From: Candidatus Eisenbacteria bacterium
GTDB taxonomy: Bacteria > Eisenbacteria > RBG-16-71-46 > JAFGJU01
Assembly (NCBI GenBank): GCA_026388185.1
Contig: JAPLKG010000010.1
Location: 62,001 to 126,000, forward strand
Length of the DNA: 64,000 bases
Direction of reading: 5' to 3'
The translations under genes and the position numbers were made by a program. This document shows, piece by piece, positions 60,491 through 64,000 of the stretch; within the stretch, counting starts at the first letter, position 1; every line of letters begins with the position of its first letter. The notes under the pieces are model-generated. The model ran no database searches and was not told the origin of the DNA. It saw only the letters and a program-made list of their open reading frames with translations.

Positions 60491-61183
60491 TTGAAGATTC
60501 TAAGAGTGTTCTTGATATTGGCATTTTGTGTCGAGCTTTTCGGCTGCAGTTGCGATACCGGTATCTCTCCCACACAGGTCGTGGTTTTGGGGAATGTTTA
60601 CAGACACGGTGGGGGTGGTATTCAGATCTGTCTCTCCCATCTTGGTCGGCCAATTTCTGATGCAGATGTTTCAGTCAACGGCCACCGCCTTATTGAATTG
60701 CCGACAGAGGGAACATACCTTATCACTCGGACGTCTATGCCCATTGAGTCGGGCGTCACCTACGAACTCACGGTGAAGCTCGGAAAGAATTCCATCACTG
60801 GCACGGCCGTGTTGTGTGACAGCTTTAGTTGCCTTGAACCACAGCTGGACTCCCACCACCTGCAGGGTGAGCCCTTGGTTGCAACGTGGACACGTAGTGG
60901 GACCGACTACAGCTACGTCCTGATGATAGAAGAGTGGCATCCCGAATTTGTGAGACGTACCCATGCTTCCCCGATTGTTGAGGACACAGTCTACACGATC
61001 CCTGGTGAGGCGTTTGACGGATCGGGGTACTATTCCATTAAGATCTTTTCCTTCGAGAATGGCGTAGCGTATAACTGCGACATTCTGGCATTCAAAAACA
61101 ATAACCTTACTGGAGGTGCGCTTGGGTTCTTCGGCAGCTGGCGACTGGCTGAAACGATGGTTTGGATCGACGACTCGGGATAA
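60491..61183 (+). CDS. Lipoprotein of unknown function, cassette-borne
   Basis: A 230-residue protein from TTG 60491. Signal with lipobox-like LFGCSC. The body is beta-rich: FLILAFCVELF leads to repeated strands such as QICLSHLGRPISDADVSVNG (carboxypeptidase-regulatory/Ig-like) and YSIKIFSFENGVAYNCDILA. No enzyme motif is visible. The stop codon TAA lies inside GATAAC (61179-61184), which is complementary to the GTTATC of the core at 60339, so coding and recombination site overlap. A hairpin in the leader hides the ribosome site. Confidence 0.55.
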   Translation: MKILRVFLILAFCVELFGCSCDTGISPTQVVVLGNVYRHGGGGIQICLSHLGRPISDADVSVNGHRLIELPTEGTYLITRTSMPIESGVTYELTVKLGKNSITGTAVLCDSFSCLEPQLDSHHLQGEPLVATWTRSGTDYSYVLMIEEWHPEFVRRTHASPIVEDTVYTIPGEAFDGSGYYSIKIFSFENGVAYNCDILAFKNNNLTGGALGFFGSWRLAETMVWIDDSG

Positions 61184-61377
61184 CAAGGAGGCGTATGGTA
61201 GGTGAGCACCGTCTATGATAGACGGCCTTGCTCTTTCTTGTTCTGTGCGGATTCAGAGGTTGGCAGGCAAGCGACTCACAGCTACGCTCTCTGTGGCTGA
61301 TTAGGCAGAAAGTGTTGGGCGGAAACGACCGCACTCTAAGGGCACTTATGTGGAAACGGAATAAGCCGTAATTCGGC
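61184..61377 (+). repeat. Terminator-promoter-leader module copy D
   Basis: Only a trace of the small ORF remains. Hairpin CCGTCT-atgat-AGACGG (61209-61225), T-rich DNA, TTGGCA (61260-61265), 17 nt, TACGCT (61283-61288), GATTAGGCAGAAAGT, core GTTGGGC (61314-61320), an ACGG/CCGT hairpin and a second degenerate core ATTCGGC (61371-61377). Confidence 0.65.
61260..61288 (+). promoter_or_regulatory. Promoter of module copy D
   Basis: TTGGCA, 17-nt spacer, TACGCT; weaker -10 than the other copies. It precedes the truncated nitroreductase. Confidence 0.5.
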
Positions 61378-61435
61378 AGGCCATTGCGATGGATGTTCGT
61401 CGGTGTGCGGCCACCTGGAGAAGGAGTCAGCAGGG

Positions 61436-61831
61436 ATGAACCAAGTCATGGAGGTGCTCCTCAACCGCAAGTCAGTTCGTGCGTACGAAGACAGGCCGGT
61501 CCCCGAGGAGGCAAGGGCTGCGATTCTGCGCGCGGCAATGCGGGCTCCCACGGCCGGGAACATGATGCTCTACTCGATCGTCAACGTCACAGATCAAAGC
61601 GCCAAGGACACGCTCGCTCAGACGTGTGACCATCAACCCTTCATCGCCAAAGCGCCACTCGTCCTCTTGTTCCTGGCCGACTATCAAAGGTGGTTTGACT
61701 ACTTCATCGTGTCGGGCGTCGAGCAGCTTTGTGAGCAAAGAGGGGAGGCTCTGCGGAAGCCGGAAGAGGGTGACCTGCTGTTGGCCTGCTGTGATGCTCT
61801 GATAGCCGCACATACGGCCGTCATCAGGTAG
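61436..61831 (+). pseudogene. Nitroreductase, 3'-truncated
   Basis: 131 residues from ATG 61436 (AAGGAG 9 nt upstream). MEVLLNRKSVRAYEDRPVPEE, MRAPTAGNMMLYSIVNV and LLACCDALIAAHTAVI match the N-terminal half of NAD(P)H nitroreductases, normally about 240-280 residues. The similarity stops at residue ~129, where the sequence changes to a tRNA-Asn-like stretch and meets TAG. The FMN-binding C-terminal half is missing, so it is probably inactive. Confidence 0.75.
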
Positions 61832-61880
61832 GATTTGAATCTACAACCCTCCGGTTAACAGCCGGATATTCTCTGCTCCT
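61826..61880 (-). pseudogene. tRNA-Asn(GTT) remnant at a recombination junction
   Basis: On the - strand TCCGGCTGTTAACCGGA (61866-61850) is a perfect anticodon arm with anticodon GTT. A five-base variable loop and a T-arm follow (GTAGA-TTCAAAT-CCTAC, one mismatch), ending in CCTACCT as in bacterial tRNA-Asn. The 5' acceptor strand and a proper D-arm are missing, and the 3' acceptor side is replaced by nitroreductase coding sequence. It is not a functional tRNA. Confidence 0.6.
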
Positions 61881-61903
61881 AGTCCGGCGAGTCCCGGAAC
61901 GCG

Positions 61904-63157
61904 TCAGACCGGCAGCCCGAGCAAGAAGTTCGCGGCATCGATCACATGAACGTCGCCGGCCATCCCGGGTCGCTCGCAATGCAGGACGACCTGGAACCGG
62001 CGACGGACTTTGAGGCGTTCAGCGAAGTATTCCATGGCTGGGGCTGGAGACGTCTCAGAGAGCTTCGCCTCGATCAAAACCCAGGGCTTCCGTTCCAATG
62101 TAAGCAAGAAGTCCACCTCGCGCTTCTCTTTATCTCTGAGGTAGTAGAGTTCTAACGGCGGAAGTCCCCAGTCCTGCGTAAAGTGGCACCACTTGAGAAG
62201 GTGGCTCGCCACAAGGTTCTCAAAGCGAGCTCCCTCGCTCCCCACTTCGGACCAGTCCCAAAGATAGAGCTTTGGTTCCTTACGAAGGGAGCGCGCCATG
62301 CGGCCTGCAAACGGTCGAACCAGATATAAGAAGTAGAGCCGCTGGAGGTGGTCCGTCCACTGGCGGACCGATTCCGTTGCAACCTGCAAATCCTCGCGAA
62401 GCGCGTTGTAAGACAACACCCCCGCCGCACGCAATACAAGGAGTTCGATCAACTCCTCCACGTGAGAGAGCATCCGGATGCGCGTCAGGTCGCGCAGGTC
62501 TTCCTTCACTATCAAGGCACGGCGTTCCCGCAGCCATTGGCGATGATGTCGCTCATTCCTTTCAAGGAATGGTTCCGGAAAGCCACCCCAGCGAAGCAAG
62601 GCCCGGAGCGCCCTCCGTGCTTCCGATGGCGCGGGCTCTGCCAACTTGAGGAGAGATGACATGGTCTTCTCAGGATACTCTTCGATCGAGCAGCCTTCGG
62701 GATCAATGACCTCCCTCAAGGATAGTGGATGCAGCCGGTATTGATGATAGCGTCCGAGCAGGCTGTCACCGCCTCGCTGATAGACATCAAGCCTTGCACT
62801 ACCTGTGACCAGCAAGTCCACTCGGTCCCCGCGGGTATCCCAAAGCCCCTTGACGTAGGTTTTCCATCGCGGGTACTTGTGGATCTCATCGAGAACGACG
62901 AGAGGCCTCTCGGACGAACCTTTTGGTCGGTAAGCATCAAGGAATGTATAGGGTGCACTCACGAACTCGCGGCGCCACTGCAAGTCATCCCAGCTTCGAT
63001 AGAGATCCTTGGACTTTCGCTTTTTGAGTAAGGCTCTGGCGAGAGTCGTCTTTCCTGCTTGGCGCGGTCCCACCACGAAGGCTATCTTCCGATGGGGAAA
63101 ATGCTCAAGATCAAGAAGGTTTTCAAACGACCTCTTCATACGACTATTTTCTATCAA
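61904..63157 (-). CDS. AAA-type ATPase with DUF4143 domain
   Basis: A 417-residue protein. N-terminal AAA_14 domain with Walker A VVGPRQAGKTTLAR (~30), Walker B RPLVVLDEIHKYP and sensor LLVTGSARLDVY. A winged-helix segment (LSYNALREDLQVATESVRQW) follows, then a DUF4143 domain with FENLVASHLLKW and a nuclease-like REVDFLLTLERKPWVLIEAK. The D-(x)n-E-x-K pattern resembles the PD-(D/E)xK fold seen in this family. Role unknown; such genes are common in bacterial accessory DNA. Starts at 63157 or 63139. Confidence 0.85.
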   Translation of the reverse strand: MIENSRMKRSFENLLDLEHFPHRKIAFVVGPRQAGKTTLARALLKKRKSKDLYRSWDDLQWRREFVSAPYTFLDAYRPKGSSERPLVVLDEIHKYPRWKTYVKGLWDTRGDRVDLLVTGSARLDVYQRGGDSLLGRYHQYRLHPLSLREVIDPEGCSIEEYPEKTMSSLLKLAEPAPSEARRALRALLRWGGFPEPFLERNERHHRQWLRERRALIVKEDLRDLTRIRMLSHVEELIELLVLRAAGVLSYNALREDLQVATESVRQWTDHLQRLYFLYLVRPFAGRMARSLRKEPKLYLWDWSEVGSEGARFENLVASHLLKWCHFTQDWGLPPLELYYLRDKEKREVDFLLTLERKPWVLIEAKLSETSPAPAMEYFAERLKVRRRFQVVLHCERPGMAGDVHVIDAANFLLGLPV

Positions 63158-63528
63158 GATGGAGATTAGTCAAGACAAATTTCCATGTCACTGGAAATCA
63201 GTCGGGATGCACTCTCGAGATGAAAAAGATGGCTCCGCGGGCTGGTATCACAGAGCGCGGTGTTGTGGGATACGGTCCGTCTGCGCGTGAGACGCGTTGC
63301 GAAGGGCCACACCCGCATCACAATCCTTCCCGAACCGACACAAGAGCAGACTGCTGAGCACGTTGGGGTGCAGCCGCTCTGATGTTGCTTTGACCCGAAG
63401 AAGAATCTTCCGCCTGTTCCACTCAAACACCCTTAGCTTTTTCACTTCTTTCCATACCGTAAGAAATGAACTGTTCAGGTAGTGCGTAGACACCCCGAGA
63501 CTTGCGTTCCGGGGGTTGGTTGTTCGAA
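63158..63528. other. Intergenic region of ~370 bp
   Basis: Between the ATPase gene and the phage replication-like gene. A - strand reading frame (63248-63565) is open, but it overlaps the start of the next gene and has no clear ribosome site. No promoter or RNA is proposed. Confidence 0.35.
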
Positions 63529-64000
63529 GTGGGACGATTTCAGGACGAGGCACAAGCTCTGACAAATCAATGGTTCGAAGAGGACCGGCAAGCAGGGGAG
63601 AAGCTCACTGCAGAGCCGAGTGTCTCCAAGAACATCGACGATCTTACCGAGAAATTCACCAGGGTCCCGAACGGCATTCTGGATAAGGCGATGAGTTTTG
63701 GGTTCACGAGGTGTGAGTTGCTCGTTGTGCTGGCCGTCATCAGGCAGACATGCGGATGGAACAAGCCCGCAGATTGGTTGAGCTATTCACGAGTGGCGGA
63801 ATTGACAGGGCTTGAGAAGAGAAACGTGCGGAGGATGATGCTCCGTCTCAAGAAGGGCAGGGTCTTGCGATGTGGAGAATACCAGCCTGCCGGGTACCCT
63901 CGACAGTGGAGTCTTGAGAAGAACACAGACGTATGGGACTACGAAGGACTGCGACGACTTCGCAAGAAAAGTGAGGCGAGTAGGAAGAAGCGTGTGCTGA
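63529..64000 (+). CDS. Phage replication protein O-like, 3' end beyond the window
   Basis: The frame is open from the stop at 63487-63489 to the end of the window. The core EKFTRVPNGILDKAM, CELLVVLAVIRQTCGWNKPAD, SRVAELTGLEKRNVRRMMLR and the Y-x-P-x-G-Y-P-R-Q-W end match the N-terminal DNA-binding domain of phage replication protein O. That domain binds the replication origin and recruits helicase. The start is uncertain: GTG 63529 is used here, with TTG 63502 and TTG 63520 as alternatives; none has a strong Shine-Dalgarno. It marks prophage or plasmid-like DNA continuing to the right. Confidence 0.72.
   Translation, partial: MGRFQDEAQALTNQWFEEDRQAGEKLTAEPSVSKNIDDLTEKFTRVPNGILDKAMSFGFTRCELLVVLAVIRQTCGWNKPADWLSYSRVAELTGLEKRNVRRMMLRLKKGRVLRCGEYQPAGYPRQWSLEKNTDVWDYEGLRRLRKKSEASRKKRVL

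Larger units (their letters stand above)
56574..61831 (+). mobile_element. Degenerate integron-like gene cassette array (no integrase in window)
   Basis: Five unrelated + strand genes and one small ORF, separated by diverged copies of one module. Junctions end in GCAGAG-type arms followed by GTTRRRY-like cores: GTTAGGC 56653, GTTGGGC 57746, GTTGGGA 57975, GTTAGAT 58000, GTTGGGC 58839, GTTATCA 60339, GTTGGGC 61314. One full attC-like hairpin lies at 57693-57752. Two cassettes have an inverse core complementary to their own start (58000/58505 and 60339/61179). Gene content (unknown secreted proteins, CPBP protease, nitroreductase) suits cassette arrays. Not established: mobility, and a single attC architecture for all junctions. 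Confidence 0.5.

Noticed and set aside
61811-61900. Intact tRNA-Asn gene on the - strand
   Set aside because: Acceptor stem strands do not pair, the D-arm is not recognisable and the T-stem has a mismatch; it is called a remnant instead.
63248-63565. 105-residue - strand frame
   Set aside because: It overlaps the phage O-like gene start, has no ribosome site and no recognisable domain; coding status left open.

Overview
The window looks like chromosomal DNA from an uncultured, double-membraned bacterium, probably from one of the candidate phyla around the FCB group (Eisenbacteria, Krumholzibacteriota or Latescibacterota-like). This is inferred from style, not from a marker gene. Supporting signs are secreted proteins ending in a FlgD-like Ig/sorting tail (two copies, both ending in K-M-V-L-[IL]-K), LVIVD propellers, Ser/Thr kinases fused to TolB-like and TPR domains, ExbB/ExbD/TonB with TPR, and an OmpA lipoprotein. 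Both strands are densely coded. No rRNA or intact tRNA was seen.

Layout. 1-7941: a partial secreted metallophosphoesterase, then a surface-glycan block (deacetylase-like protein, two GNAT-type transferases, Wzx-like flippase, GT2 and a membrane GT39/83-like transferase). 7957-14914: OmpA lipoprotein, a 14-repeat LVIVD protein and a Ser/Thr kinase-TPR protein. 15168-27431: two convergent operons built around three paralogous PEP/pyruvate-binding (PPDK-N type) proteins without a phosphohistidine domain, together with a two-receiver protein, a metallophosphoesterase, a GAF/PPDK-N/nucleotidyltransferase fusion and a glutamate dehydrogenase homologue whose catalytic lysine is Asn; a canonical GdhA lies divergently next to it. 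27560-34584: GH53 galactanase, stand-alone LigD phosphoesterase domain, an EmrA-EmrB-TolC-like efflux operon and a glutaminyl cyclase-like lipoprotein. 34735-40408: PstS-like lipoprotein and a TPR-ExbB-ExbD-ExbD-TonB operon closed by a near-perfect palindromic terminator. 40499-55000: P-type ATPase with an altered phosphorylation motif, a secreted LTD/endonuclease I protein, a C69 peptidase, an orphan Flp pilin, a SagB-like nitroreductase and three signalling proteins (AraC, PAS-GAF-GGDEF, PAS-GAF-histidine kinase).

55357-61831 is an accessory region: unrelated, mostly single-gene units all on the + strand, separated by a diverged module (3' end of a small ORF, hairpin terminator, sigma70-like promoter with exactly 17 bp spacing in four of four copies, then a leader ending in integron-like core sites). 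One good attC-like site is at 57693-57752, and two core/inverse-core complementary pairs bracket single ORFs. I read this as a degenerate integron-like cassette array without an integrase in the window. It ends in a truncated nitroreductase joined to a tRNA-Asn remnant, followed by an AAA/DUF4143 ATPase and a phage replication O-like gene running off the end.

The two most interesting points are the PPDK-N/receiver/nucleotidyltransferase/GDH locus, which looks like a phosphotransfer or nucleotidylation circuit tied to carbon-nitrogen balance (inference), and the cassette array. A third is a recurrent pattern: three genes have a strong Shine-Dalgarno followed 6-7 nt later by in-frame ACG where ATG would be expected.
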